DNA of 64,000 bases, taken from positions 333,137,501 through 333,201,500 of the forward strand of contig NC_092333.1 of the NCBI RefSeq assembly GCF_046630445.1, read 5' to 3'. The notes beneath the pieces are model-generated. The model was given only the letters and a program-made list of their open reading frames with translations. It had not been told where the DNA came from and did no database searches. Shown here piece by piece: positions 35,444 through 46,754 of the stretch. The stretch comes from Rutidosis leptorrhynchoides. Its lineage: Eukaryota; Streptophyta; Magnoliopsida; Asterales; Asteraceae. The position numbers were made by a program, and so were the translations under genes. Positions within the stretch are counted from its first letter, which is position 1. Each line of letters starts with the position of its first letter.

Positions 35444-38400
35444 TTACATCTTTTGAACATGTCTCATGCCAATGTTATGAACGTGTGTTCTGAAAATTAC
35501 AGTTGAAAGTGCTTTCGTGAAAAGATCAGCAGAGTTTTTGCTGGATTGAACATATCTCATTTCAATCTCGTTGTCCTTAATGAGATTTTGAGTGTATGAG
35601 AAGAATCTAGGAGGTATGTGTTTGGTTCGGTCACTTTTGATATACCCTTCTTTCATCTGTGCTATGCAAGCTGCATTATCTTCATAGATAATTGTTGGAC
35701 TTTTATCGCGTTCTAGTCCACAAGAATCAGTAATGATTTGTGTCATTGATCTCAACCAAAAACATTCCCGAGTAGCTTCATGTAATGCAATCACTTCGGC
35801 ATGATTTGATGATGTAGCAACAAGTGTTTGTTTTTGAGAACGCCATGATATTGCAGTACCTCCATTTAGGAATACATATCCAGTTTGAGATTTAGCTTTA
35901 TGTGGATCAGATAAATAACCTGCATCAGCATAACCAACCAAATCTTGTTTTGATTCGTTAGAATAAAATAATCCTAAATCAGTAGTTCCTCGAAGGTATC
36001 GAAATATGTGTTTGATCCCATTCCAGTGTCTTTTGGTAGGAGCAGAGCTGAACCTTGCCAACAAATTAACTGCAAAAGAAATGTCAGGTCTTGTACAATT
36101 TGTAAGATACATAAGAGCTCCAATTGCACTAAGATATGGTACTTCTGGTCCAAGAATATCTTCATGATCTTCACATGGACGAAATGGATCAGTTTCAACA
36201 TTGAGTGATCTAACAACCATAGGAGTACTTAATGGTTTTGCCTTGTCCATATTGAAACGTTTCAAAATCTTTTCAGTATATGTTGTTTGATGTACAAGTA
36301 AACCATTAGGCATATGCTCAATTTGTAAACCAAGGCAATACTTGGTTTTTCCGAGATCTTTCATTTCAAATTCTTTCTTTAGAAGTTGAATGGCTTCATA
36401 GATCTCTTTATTTGTACCTATGATGTTAAGATCATCAACATAAACAGCTATGATCACATATCCGGATGTTGTTTTCTTAATGAAAACACAAGGGCAAGTA
36501 AGGTTATTTGTATACCCTTTGCTTATCAAGTAATCACTTAATCGGTTATACCACATACGTCCCGATTGTTTTAACCCATATAAAGATCTTTGTAATTTAA
36601 TCAAATACATTTCTTTGGGTTTTGCATTTGATGCTTCTGGTACCTTAAATCCTTCAGGTATCTTCATATATATATCACTATCAAGTGATCCATATAGGTA
36701 AGCAGTCACAACATCCATGAGATGCATTTCTAAATTTTTAGAAACTGCCAGGCTGATTAAGTACCTAAAAGCAATTGCATCCAAAACAGGGGAATAAGTT
36801 TCTTCATAATCAATTCCCGGTCTTTGAGAAAAACCTTGAGCTACAAGTCTAGCTTTATACCTTGTAACTTCATTTTTCTCATTTCTTTTTCGGACAAAAA
36901 TCCATCTGTATCCTACAGGTTTCACATCTTTAGGAGTGAGAATGATGGATCCGAAAACTTTTCTTTTATTGAGTGATTCTAATTCAGCTCGTATTGCTTC
37001 TTTCCATTGAGCCCAATCATGTCTATTTCGACATTCAACCATAGCTGTTGGTTCTGGATCATCATCATTATTCATGATGTCATATGCAACATTAAATGAA
37101 AATTTCTCATCAAGATTTTTCATTTCATTTCGGTTCCATAATATTTTTGAATATGCATAATTGATTGCAATTTCTGTATTGACATCATCAATCTCCTCTG
37201 CAGTAGGAGTACTGATTTGTGGTTCTTCTTGAACACTTTCTTTTACTTCATTATCAGCTGATTTTCTTTTTCGAGGATTTTTATCCTTTGAACCAATTGG
37301 TCTTCCACGTTTCTGACATGGCAAAGATTCATGAGTGACGTTATTGCCAGCTTTTGGAATTTCAATTCGAGCTGGAGTATTTACTGCTGGTATATATGAT
37401 TTTGTCACCGTTTTTGTATCTGTAAATGCATCAGGCAATTGATTTGCAAGTTCTTGTATATGCATTATCTTTTGAACTTCTGTCTCGCATTCTTTTGTGC
37501 GAGGATCAAGATACTTTAATTGAGGTTCACACCATGAAAAATCATTTTCTTTATTTTTCATTTCTCCCCCTAATCTAGGGAACAATGTTTCATTAAAATG
37601 ACAATCAGCAAAACGTGCTGTAAAAACGTCACCTGTCATAGGTTCAATATACCTTAATATTGAAGATATTTCATATCCAACATATATTCCCAACCTCCTT
37701 TGAGGACCCATTTTTGTACGTTGTGGTGTCGCAATTGGAACATACACTGCACAACCAAATGTTCTAAGATGGGAAATATTTGGCTCTTGACCAAAAGCAA
37801 GTTGTAGGGGGGAATATTTATGACTTGCACTTGGTCTGATGCGAATCAATGCAGCAGCATGTAAAATTGCATGACCCCATATAGATACAGGGAGTTTTGT
37901 TCTCATTATCAATGGTCTAGCGATTAACTGTAAACGTTTAATCAATGACTCGGCTAAACCATTTTGTGTATGCACATGAGCAACAGAATGTTCAACAACA
38001 ATTCCTATAGACATGCAATAGTCATTAAATGCTTGAGATGTAAATTCACCAGCATTATCAAGTCTCACCCTTTTAATGTTGTAATCAGGAAAATGAGCTC
38101 TCAATTTAATAATTTGGGCAAGAAATTTTGCAAATGCCACATTACGGCTTGATAACAGACAAACATGAGACCATCTGCTAGATGCGTCTATTAGAACCAT
38201 GAAATATCTAAATGGTCCACATGGTGGATGAATTGGTCCACATATATCACCTTGAATTCTTTCAAGAAACATTGGTGATTCTTTCTCAACCTTAAGTGGT
38301 GAGGGTCTAGTTATCAATTTTCCAAGAGAGCAAGATGTACATGGAACCATTGTATCATGATGGATTTTTCTATCCTTTAGTGGATGTCCATGAGTACATT

Positions 38401-38995
38401 CAATAATCATTTTCATCATTGTTGATCCTGGATGGCCTAATCTGTTATGCCATAAACTGAATACACCAGGATCAATATATTTTTCGTTAACTACCATCTG
38501 TATTTCTGGTACATTTATATGTGTATAATGTAATCCAGAACTAAGTCTTGGCAGTTTTTCAACCACATGACTCTTGTTAGTGATACTTAAATATTTCTCA
38601 TTTTCTGTTGTCACTGACTGATAATCATACCCGTTAAGGTATACGTCGGAGAAACTCAATAAATTTCTGCTTGACTTGGGAGAAAATAAGGCATCATTTA
38701 TTAAAAATTTTGTACCATTTGGTAGTATGAAATTTGCCTTTCCTATCCCTTTTATCAAGTTAGCAGGTCCTGATATTGTATGTATAGTTCCTTCCGTTGG
38801 TTTTAGATCAATAAAATATTTCTCGAATTTAAGTATAGTGTGTGTAGTTCCACTGTCTGCTATACAGAGATCTCCACCACTTGATTGATGTTGTATTCCA
38901 GCAAAATTCATATTGAACTTCATATATAAGAAATAAATAGTGAGTACATTAATATTACACAATATTTTACACGCAAATAGATAGTACTGAAACAT
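35444..38995 (-). CDS. pol polyprotein of the copia element
   Basis: An open frame of 1,183 residues. Protease is marked by CIADSGTTHTILK. The integrase zinc site (HNRLGHPG...CTSCSLGK) and core (GDICGPIHPPCG; RLDNAGEFTSQAF; HVHTQNGLAES) follow. Reverse transcriptase has MDVVTAYLYGSLD and YVDDLNIIG, and RNase H has GYADAGYLSD and ATSSNHAEVIAL. The frame begins a short distance after gag and not fused to it, so expression probably relies on splicing or re-initiation as in other two-frame copia elements. The first 30 or so residues before the protease are hydrophobic and may not be translated. Confidence 0.92.
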   Translation of the reverse strand: MFQYYLFACKILCNINVLTIYFLYMKFNMNFAGIQHQSSGGDLCIADSGTTHTILKFEKYFIDLKPTEGTIHTISGPANLIKGIGKANFILPNGTKFLINDALFSPKSSRNLLSFSDVYLNGYDYQSVTTENEKYLSITNKSHVVEKLPRLSSGLHYTHINVPEIQMVVNEKYIDPGVFSLWHNRLGHPGSTMMKMIIECTHGHPLKDRKIHHDTMVPCTSCSLGKLITRPSPLKVEKESPMFLERIQGDICGPIHPPCGPFRYFMVLIDASSRWSHVCLLSSRNVAFAKFLAQIIKLRAHFPDYNIKRVRLDNAGEFTSQAFNDYCMSIGIVVEHSVAHVHTQNGLAESLIKRLQLIARPLIMRTKLPVSIWGHAILHAAALIRIRPSASHKYSPLQLAFGQEPNISHLRTFGCAVYVPIATPQRTKMGPQRRLGIYVGYEISSILRYIEPMTGDVFTARFADCHFNETLFPRLGGEMKNKENDFSWCEPQLKYLDPRTKECETEVQKIMHIQELANQLPDAFTDTKTVTKSYIPAVNTPARIEIPKAGNNVTHESLPCQKRGRPIGSKDKNPRKRKSADNEVKESVQEEPQISTPTAEEIDDVNTEIAINYAYSKILWNRNEMKNLDEKFSFNVAYDIMNNDDDPEPTAMVECRNRHDWAQWKEAIRAELESLNKRKVFGSIILTPKDVKPVGYRWIFVRKRNEKNEVTRYKARLVAQGFSQRPGIDYEETYSPVLDAIAFRYLISLAVSKNLEMHLMDVVTAYLYGSLDSDIYMKIPEGFKVPEASNAKPKEMYLIKLQRSLYGLKQSGRMWYNRLSDYLISKGYTNNLTCPCVFIKKTTSGYVIIAVYVDDLNIIGTNKEIYEAIQLLKKEFEMKDLGKTKYCLGLQIEHMPNGLLVHQTTYTEKILKRFNMDKAKPLSTPMVVRSLNVETDPFRPCEDHEDILGPEVPYLSAIGALMYLTNCTRPDISFAVNLLARFSSAPTKRHWNGIKHIFRYLRGTTDLGLFYSNESKQDLVGYADAGYLSDPHKAKSQTGYVFLNGGTAISWRSQKQTLVATSSNHAEVIALHEATRECFWLRSMTQIITDSCGLERDKSPTIIYEDNAACIAQMKEGYIKSDRTKHIPPRFFSYTQNLIKDNEIEMRYVQSSKNSADLFTKALSTVIFRTHVHNIGMRHVQKM

Positions 38996-39058
38996 TTAGC
39001 AAACATAATGACAAAGACAGACGATATTAAATCGTTTATTTTTCGAAAGACACACAAC

Positions 39059-40087
39059 TTAAACATTCAAGAAATCTTCATATAAATCAGATGGTTTCTC
39101 AGTGACTGTTGGATCGACGTTATCCACAAAGTTTACTTCCTTTTCTTTATCTTTCAGCGAATCCTGATACATCTTAACAAGATGTTTAGATGTTCGGCAA
39201 GTATTAGCCCAGTGGCCCATTCTACCACATCTGTAGCAAGATTCTTCAGAATTTTTAGAAGAATTTTCTTCAACATCTTGTTTAGTGGGCTTATTTTGTG
39301 GTTGATATTTATATTTTCGTGGATTATTATTTCTTTGACCACCACGGTCACGACCACGTCCTCGCCCTTTACCATTACCATAAGGATGGTTTCTACCATA
39401 GTTATGGCTTTTGGCATGATGATGGTGATGGTTATTATGACCACGACCTTGCCAGCATCCTTGTCCCTGTTTATAATTATTTGCAGTATTTGCTTCAGGG
39501 ATTGCAAGTGTACCAGTAGGACGGGATTGCTGATTTTTCATTAATAGCTCATCATTTTGCTCTGCAACTAAGAGATATGAATTAAGTTCAGGATATGTTT
39601 TGAACTTTAGCATTCTCAAATTTCTTTGCACTGTGATGTTTGCAGCATTCATTGTGGAGAAAGTTTTCTCCATCATGTCTGCATCACTTATTTCATGTCC
39701 ACAGAATTTAAGTTGTGAACATGTATTATACAGAGCTGAGCTATATTCATTTACTTTCTTAAAGTCTTGGAACCTTAATGTTCTCCATTGTTCCATAGCA
39801 GCTGGAAGTAAAATTTCTCTTTGATTATTGAATCTGCTTTTGAGACCTTCCCATAAAACATGGGGATCTTCTACAGTCACATAATTATTTTGTAAGCATT
39901 CATCAATATGTTGATGAATAAAGCAACATGCCGTTGCTTGTTCTTTTTTAGAACAAGTATTGTTTTCATTTATGGCTTCAAGAATGCCCATTGATTTAAG
40001 ATGCATTTTAACTTTTATAACCCATGGCATGTAGTTGTTTCTAGTTGATTCTAAAGGAGAAAATTTAAGCTTTTCCAGATTCGACAT
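39059..40087 (-). CDS. gag of the copia element
   Basis: A 342-residue frame starting MSNLEKLKFSPLESTRNNYM. Residues 1-180 match the copia capsid type (NYMPWVIKVKMHL; LWEGLKSRFNNQREIL; WRTLRFQDFKKVNEYSSAL). A basic tail rich in His, Gly and Arg (GHNNHHHHHAKSH, GRGRGRDRGG) leads to one zinc knuckle, CYRCGRMGHWANTC, and an acidic end. In living relatives it assembles the particle and binds RNA. Confidence 0.9.
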   Translation of the reverse strand: MSNLEKLKFSPLESTRNNYMPWVIKVKMHLKSMGILEAINENNTCSKKEQATACCFIHQHIDECLQNNYVTVEDPHVLWEGLKSRFNNQREILLPAAMEQWRTLRFQDFKKVNEYSSALYNTCSQLKFCGHEISDADMMEKTFSTMNAANITVQRNLRMLKFKTYPELNSYLLVAEQNDELLMKNQQSRPTGTLAIPEANTANNYKQGQGCWQGRGHNNHHHHHAKSHNYGRNHPYGNGKGRGRGRDRGGQRNNNPRKYKYQPQNKPTKQDVEENSSKNSEESCYRCGRMGHWANTCRTSKHLVKMYQDSLKDKEKEVNFVDNVDPTVTEKPSDLYEDFLNV

Positions 40088-40149
40088 TTTCTATAAAAAC
40101 AAACAACATGATAAATTATAGTCACTTTATATTCATAAGTATATAAACA

Positions 40150-40470
40150 TTAAACATAAATGATAAGTAGGTGACAGTGTCGACCATATGTAAGCAATCA
40201 TTAATAAATGTTATATAACATAAATATAAATATTAGTAAACATAAATGATAATTAGGCGACATTGTCGGCCATATAAATGTTAGATAATAGAAATATAAA
40301 TGTTAGTAACATAAATGATAATTAGGCGACAGTGTCGGCCATATAAATGTTAGATAATTGAAATATAAATGTTAGTAACAAAAATGATAATTAGACGACA
40401 GTGTCGACCATATATTATTCAGGTGGTATAACCGACCATATATCATTTAGGTGGCAGAGCCAACCATAAT
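40150..40470 (-). repeat. 69-bp tandem repeats in the copia leader, each with a palindrome
   Basis: On the + strand, units contain ATGATAATTAGGCGACAGTGTCGG with starts of the word AATTAG(G/A)CGA at 40,251, 40,320 and 40,389 (period 69). An earlier diverged unit lies at 40,165. The core CGACA-G-TGTCG is a short palindrome present in most units. Shorter related words follow to 40,470. Confidence 0.8.
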
Positions 40471-40498
40471 TAGTATTAAGATTATCGTGCTGATAACG

Positions 40499-40809
40499 TG
40501 TTATAATTCAGTAGGCTTATAACTACCTTTAGTGGTTTGATTCTTGATGTTATAATTCAGTAGGCTTATAACTACCTTTAGTGATTTGATTCTTGATTAA
40601 GAATACTAATAATGAAGTGTAAGAACAAAGATGATAATGGAGAGAAAGAAAGAAACACTTTGTAAGTGTGAGAAATGGTACAAGTTTAATGCTTGCATTC
40701 ATGGCTATTTATAGCAAAAATATCACAAGTTTAGGTAATACAATAATATTACTTTTGTGCATCAATAATTGACTATCCATTTATATATATATATTTATAT
40801 ATTATAACA
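40499..40809 (-). repeat. 5' LTR of the copia element
   Basis: A 311-bp LTR, TGTTATAATTC...TATTATAACA on the + strand. It is nearly identical to 34,894-35,284 apart from the shorter TA tract. Next to it on the - strand is CGTTATCAGCACGATAAT, the presumed primer site; this is not the common TGGTATCAGAGC form, and the primer tRNA is not identified here. Confidence 0.9.
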
Positions 40810-40990
40810 GTGACTACATTTTTCGGGAAGAAATTTATTTTATTATTTGATATTTATTTATGTATTATTTATTTATTATTTATTTATTACTCCGCAGTAT
40901 CTTGATAAATAATTTACTTCATCCGTCATTGTCTTATATGAGCACTCTGTCCGGATCATTTTTTTCGCCGTCGGTCTAATTCGACGTAGG

Positions 40991-41734
40991 TAGGATTGTG
41001 AATGGTTCGGGTAGAACAAAAAAACCGAAGAACAAGGTGGAACCGGATCGGAACCGAAGTACCCAAGGATATTTGGTCCGGTGCTTGGTCCATATATTTT
41101 CACTATTTCGGGTATCAGTCCGGTCCGATCCGATCCGGGTCAAACCCGAAAAAACATGAAACTGGACCGAACCGAACCGAATTATATAAATTCCTTATGT
41201 GCATGATATAAATTCCTTTAATTGATACGTTTACTTATACTTATTCATTATAATATAATCCTCAAACCTTAAAATTTAGCAGGTGCACACTAATACATTT
41301 TATATACAACCTCCTAATATACTATACAATATCCCATATTTTAATATCCATATTTAAAGTATAAACTTTTGAAGCTAATCCATGAAATTCACTCATCTTC
41401 ATGAATTGCAATTAGTATAAGCTTTCTATTCATATTTGTTCGTATATTATCAAGCTTTTTCTTTCATATTTTTCTCTTACAAGTTCTTTTGACTTAGAAC
41501 TAATATTATTACTATGATTTTGATTTGATTTAAATTTCCATTATAAATCTAAATTTTATTTTGATATCTAGGTCGGGTTTTTACACGAACCGCTTGAACT
41601 GATCTAGAATCGGACCGGAACCGAACCATATATCATTGGTCCAGTCCTTGGTTTTCATTTCTCTAGAAATTCGGTCCTCGGGTCGGTCCGGTTATAACCT
41701 AGTTCGGTCCGGGTCTGGACCATGCACACACCTA
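40991..41734. mobile_element. hAT-like non-autonomous DNA transposon
   Basis: Ends are TAGGATTGTGAATGG on the left and, complemented on the right, TAGGTGTGTGCATGG. The flanking 8-bp duplications are GACGTAGG (40,983-40,990) and GACGTGGG (41,735-41,742), with one mismatch. Words of the GGTTCGG/CCGAACC and GGTCCGG type cluster in both subterminal regions, as hAT transposase sites often do. There is no transposase frame; a 69-codon frame inside is not considered real. Confidence 0.75.
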
Positions 41735-42038
41735 GACGTGGGGATCGACCGTCGGTCGATACCGGCACATTGTCTGTTTCAACGTCAATATCACAATGTT
41801 GGGGTACCGACGGTGTACAATATGACTGTTGCTGATTTGAAATTTTAAAAACTAGCTGCTAAAAGGCTAGTTTCCCATTTTCTTTTTTGTTTTTAATTTT
41901 TGTTTCGCTTTTTTTTCTTTCTAAAAACATTAACACACCTTCACTCATTTTTCCTCACCACTTTTATAATATATCTTCTACCTTTATCAATTCTATCCTA
42001 AATATGAAAAAATCTTTGTCTTTTAATTTTTAGTAACA

Positions 42039-42175
42039 ATGTTGTTTTCGAGTTCTTCGGACTATTTTACAAACTATATGCTCACCATTTTAGATGATGT
42101 TAAATCTTCAAGAAGTGATGATGAAAATTCTCGTTGTGACATACATCGTGATCATTATGGTGCACATGATCGTTT
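42039..42175 (+). pseudogene. PIF/Harbinger transposase pseudogene, N-terminal part
   Basis: The frame opens MLFSSSSDYFTNYMLTILDD after an acceptor-like TTTTTAG and runs to the insertion site of element C. Across the CGTTT target duplication it continues in frame at 54,229 (HDR / LMYDNFTRVANIWDEDFKRR). This is the variable N-terminal part of a HARBI1/ALP1-like nuclease. Confidence 0.75.
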
Positions 42176-45100
42176 TGAAAGGACCCGTTCATATACATTA
42201 TAAACGATTCACAATAGTTGATTACATTGCGAGGTATTTGACCTCTATATGATACATTTTACAAACATTGCATTCGTTTTTAAAAGACAATCTTTCTTTA
42301 CATCGAAAAATGACAGGCATGCATACCATTTCATAATATCCACTATCCAACTATAAATTGATTTAATAATAATCTTTGATGAACTCAATGACTCGAATGC
42401 AACGTTCTTCGAAATATGCTATGAAAGACTCCAAGTAATATCTTTAAAATGAGCAAATACACAGCGGAAGATTTCTTTAACACCTGAGAATAAACATGCT
42501 TTAAAGTGTCAACCAAAAGGTTGGTGAGTTCATTAGTTTATCATAATCATTTATTTCCATCATTTTAATAGACCACAAGAATTTCATTTCCAGTTCTCAT
42601 AAATATACGTCCCATGCATAGAGACAAAAATAATCATTTATATGGTGAACACCTGGTAACCGACATTAACAATATGCATATAAGAATATCCCCTATCATT
42701 CCGGGATCCTCCTTCGGACATGATATAAATTTCGAAGTACTAAAGCATCCGGTACTTTGGATGGGGCTTGTTGGGCCCGATAGATCTATCTTTAGGATTC
42801 GCGTCAATTAGGGTGTCTGTTCCCTAATTCTTAGATTACCAGACTTAATAAAAAGGGGCATATTCGATTTCGATCATTCAACCATATAATGTACTTTCAA
42901 TTACTTGTGTCTATTTCGTAAAACAGTTATAAAAACAGCGCATGTATTCTCAGTCCCAAAAATATAAAGGGTAAAAAGGCAAATGAAACTCACCATACTG
43001 TATTTCGTAGTAAAAATACATATAACGTCATTGAACAAGTGCAAGGTTGGCCTCGGATTCACGAACCTATATTAATTATGTATATTTATATGTTGGTCAA
43101 TATTTGTATAGCAATTTAGGTCAGGTCATAGTGTAATCCTATCCTATAGCTCGAGTCTGACTCTACAGTATAGTAACATGTTATATTACTCATGCTCAAT
43201 TAAGATTCTAGTAAAAGGTGACGTGTGAAACAACGTAACACGAATGGTTTCATAATCATAAAATAGTATTTTAGGTTTTTTTTTTATAGAGAAAATCAAC
43301 ACAAAAAGTTAACTGAAAAGTTAACAGGAAAAGTCAAAGTTCAAAGTCAAAAGTCAAAGGTTAAAGTCAAAAGTCAAAGGTCAAAGTAAAAATGAGGTCG
43401 CATGCAAATATATAATAACTTATACAAAAATGATTTTCGATCAAACATGACTAAACGGGCCACTTCAGCTATTTTTAAAAAAATTATCGGAACTCCGATT
43501 GATAAACGGCCAAAGATAAAAGTTACACATTACCAAAAAGATTAAGCATAAATATTACAGAAGTAAACTAAACCTAGACAACTCGTAGTTGCCAACGCGT
43601 TTTTGGCGTTTCAAAGTTAATTTTTTTTTCAGCTTTAATAAATTTACAAAAGTGACCGAGTAGCCTACTTTGGAGATTTTTAGAAAATTCCTCAAAACTC
43701 GTATTGACAAACGGTCAAAGCCTGCAAATTCTCGTTACTACAAAGATATAACATAATTTTTGGCAAGAGTAAACACATATCAGGCCGACCATGACAACTG
43801 ATACAAAACTGACATTTTTAAATAAAAAAGTTTCAGCTCTTTTTAGAATTTTAAAATGTGACCAAACCGTCAACTTTGATGATTTTTAGAAAAATCGTCG
43901 AGACTCGAATTGACAAACAGCCAGAGTCGTTTTTTAGACCTTACAGCAAAGAATTTAGTGGTATTTTTTTTATATATGAAACAACGCAGATCAGCGAGAA
44001 TTTCAGTTCCCGTTTCGACATTTCATCAAAATTTGCAAAACTTCTTTTGTTCATAACTTGACAACCGTTCAACGAAACGAGACGTGCTTTATATGAAAAT
44101 TCAACTACTCGACGAGTAGAATCCAAATAACCACTTTTTATAACCCAAAAAATTAGTTCACTAATTATCATCAGCAATTTTAATTACGAAATTAATTATG
44201 CAATTTGTTTATTTCATAACTTTCTAACCGTTACTTGGATTCAAGTGATTCTTAAACCAAAATTCAATTATTTTTCGCTAGCTTTCCAACAAAATGCATA
44301 TGTTATACCTTATCTCAATCGTATATGTAACTAATTCAGGAATCAACATAACCTATCTAATGGCAATATCAAAAGTACAAGCATGCATAATCCTATATAC
44401 TCGAGCACTAGTCAGGGATACACTATTAGTATGTAAAAATTAAATTATGAGTACTCACATATCAATATTGAGATTCAATATTGCAGGAAAGGTACGTAAA
44501 CGCAACGGAGATGATAAACACTATATTGACCTCACGAGCATACCCATGAACCATACTCAATCACCTCCATAGCTATAACCTATAATTTCCTTAATCCTAT
44601 CCCACTCAAAAAAACAACTTCGAAATCACTCGGACAGCACTCCGTCGTAATATTTTATGTATACTAATAATATCTTGAGATAATACGGAGTAAATATATA
44701 TATGTAAATCGATTGAGAGAGTTTAGAGAAAACTATTTTCAAGTTTATATGAAATAATGAAACCTATTGAATTCTATTTATAATAGTTTTTTGAATTATT
44801 AAAGTGAATTATTAAAGTATGAATTATTAAAGTGAATTATTAAAGTATGAATTATTAAAGTGAATTATTAAAGTATGAATTATTAAAGTGAATTATTAAA
44901 TTATGAATTATTAAAGTGAATTATTAAAGTATGAATTATTAAAGTTAAAGTAAAGTAAAAATAAAGTAAAGGTAAAGTTTAAGTATAGTAAAAGTATAAA
45001 ACTATGTACGTATAATACGCGTATAAATATATATAATATTAATTTAAATCGTTATATATATTTAATAAAATAAAATATAAATATCGTTATCTTTATCATA

Positions 45101-45700
45101 CTAGTTAAGTAATGAGTTGTCAAAAGTGGTTCTAGATATTTATAAAAGTTATATACGTTTTAATAATAAAGTTCTTTTTAAACTGAAAACGTTTTTGTAC
45201 ATTTGAAACTAAATAGATCAATCGAGTCTTTATGAGATTCAATCTTCCACTATCCTTTGTCTAGTTCTCAATAATTGACAATTTGTTCATATTTATAAAT
45301 CACTTTACCATTTTCCGAATATTGTTAAAATGAAAAGATTTCTCAAATCAACGTGGGCCTTTCAACAGAGACTTGTAATCATAATTCAATATATCTGATA
45401 ATTCAATCATTTGATCTTATCTTCTAATTCCATTGATAAACATTTTGAAACAGATACAATCATATAAAGTATTTAATCTAATATTTTGTTTACGTTTCAA
45501 GTTATAATATATATACACATATACATATATAATCATATTCGTTTAATGGTTCGTGAATCGTTGGAACTTGGTCGAGGTTGAATGAATGTATGAACATAGT
45601 TTAAAATTCTTGAAATTTAGCTTAACAAATATTGCTTATCGTGTCGGAAACATATAAAGATTAAAGTTTAAATTTGGTTGGAAATTTTCGGGTTGTCACA
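42176..45700 (-). repeat. 3' LTR of element C
   Basis: It pairs with 50,700-54,223. Around 44,800-44,960 it holds five or six tandem units built of GAATTATTAAAGT(AT), about 28 bp per pair. The counterpart is at about 53,317-53,470. Confidence 0.9.
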
Positions 45701-45740
45701 GTACCTACCCGTTAAAGAAATTTCGTCCCGAAATTTGAGT
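45701..45740 (-). promoter_or_regulatory. PPT-like region of element C
   Basis: On the - strand, ATTTCGGGACGAAATTTC then TTTAACGGGTAGGTAC abuts the 3' LTR. It is the same module as at 22,828-22,860 in element A. Confidence 0.65.
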
Positions 45741-46090
45741 GGAAAGGTCGTGAATGATAATAAGTATGTTTTCATGATGCATACGGGCTGAAAATTAGAG
45801 TTTTATCATCAACGAATAATTTGGATAAACAATCCATTTATATGAAGAGTACGAATGAAGCTAACATAGAAGAGTGAAATGAGTAAGTGTAGATTCATCT
45901 TATCATTTGACGTAGATATGATTGATTCCCAAATTTTAAGGGATTTGAAGAAAATCTTCTTAATAAGATTTGACTCTCCGGTAATCAAGGGAATTAGGAT
46001 CCGCTTTAAATGCGATCGTCCATTTTAATTGTTCTGTCGGAGATTTTCTTATAAATTCACCTCCTTCGTTTCTTTACAACTCACACCATC

Positions 46091-46704
46091 TGTTGATGCA
46101 TTTTATGCAAGTCCCTAGACATCTACCCACGTCCATTGCAAGTACAACAGTTTACAGGCCACCATGATTGCTCGTTATTATCCTATCCGTGTTTGTATGT
46201 GGTTACAGGAACTGCAGGAACGAGATTTAGATGTTTGACTATGTTAGACTTAGTCAGACGTACGAGTGAAGCCTCACTAGTACGGCTGACAGGCTCATAC
46301 GCATGGTTGATGCTGAGCTAAGTCACAATTACAACCTAAATGATAAGACACGAGTGAGTGATCACCCGTACGGTTGATGAAGCCAACTCGTACGTGTGAT
46401 GAATGAATCGTATGGGTGTGTCAACAGCAGGGGTATATAAAGTCTTATGTTCTTCATTTTAGGTTAAGCCTCTCATTTGTTACACACACTCAGATCTAGT
46501 GAGCTCCTTCGATTCTCTCTCAGTCCAAATCACCCAGGTGGTGAATAATAGCTCTAGGTGTTGATCTAATCACACTTGATTTAGTTGTGGTTTGACTAAA
46601 TTAATTAAAAAAAAACTTAACCTATTCACTAGAGGGTTTGATTCACTTATTCTGCCATTGTGTGAGTTAAATCTGTTGATTTCTAAGTTCCTAGTCATGT
46701 TTCA
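46091..46704. mobile_element. Insertion of about 610 bp in element C, LTR-like
   Basis: Element D lacks this stretch: sequence before and after it (ACAACTCACACC...CTTCTATTC) is nearly continuous in D at about 59,690-59,715. The insert starts TGTTGATGCATT, contains a TATA-like GGGGTATATAAAG near 46,432 and pseudo-repeats of CGTACG, and ends near TTTCA. It looks like a solo LTR of an unrelated element. The exact ends and target duplication are unclear. Confidence 0.5.
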
Positions 46705-46754
46705 TCACCTTCTATTCTTTCCCCCTCAACTCATATTTTAAAGTATTCATCAAT

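Noticed and set aside
39154-39544. Several frames overlapping the copia gag tail
   Set aside because: They are shadows of the Gly/Arg/His-rich gag coding sequence in other frames.
42614-42811. 65-codon frame in the LTRs of element C (also 51,138-51,335)
   Set aside because: It is LTR sequence duplicated with the element; no domain or other evidence of coding.
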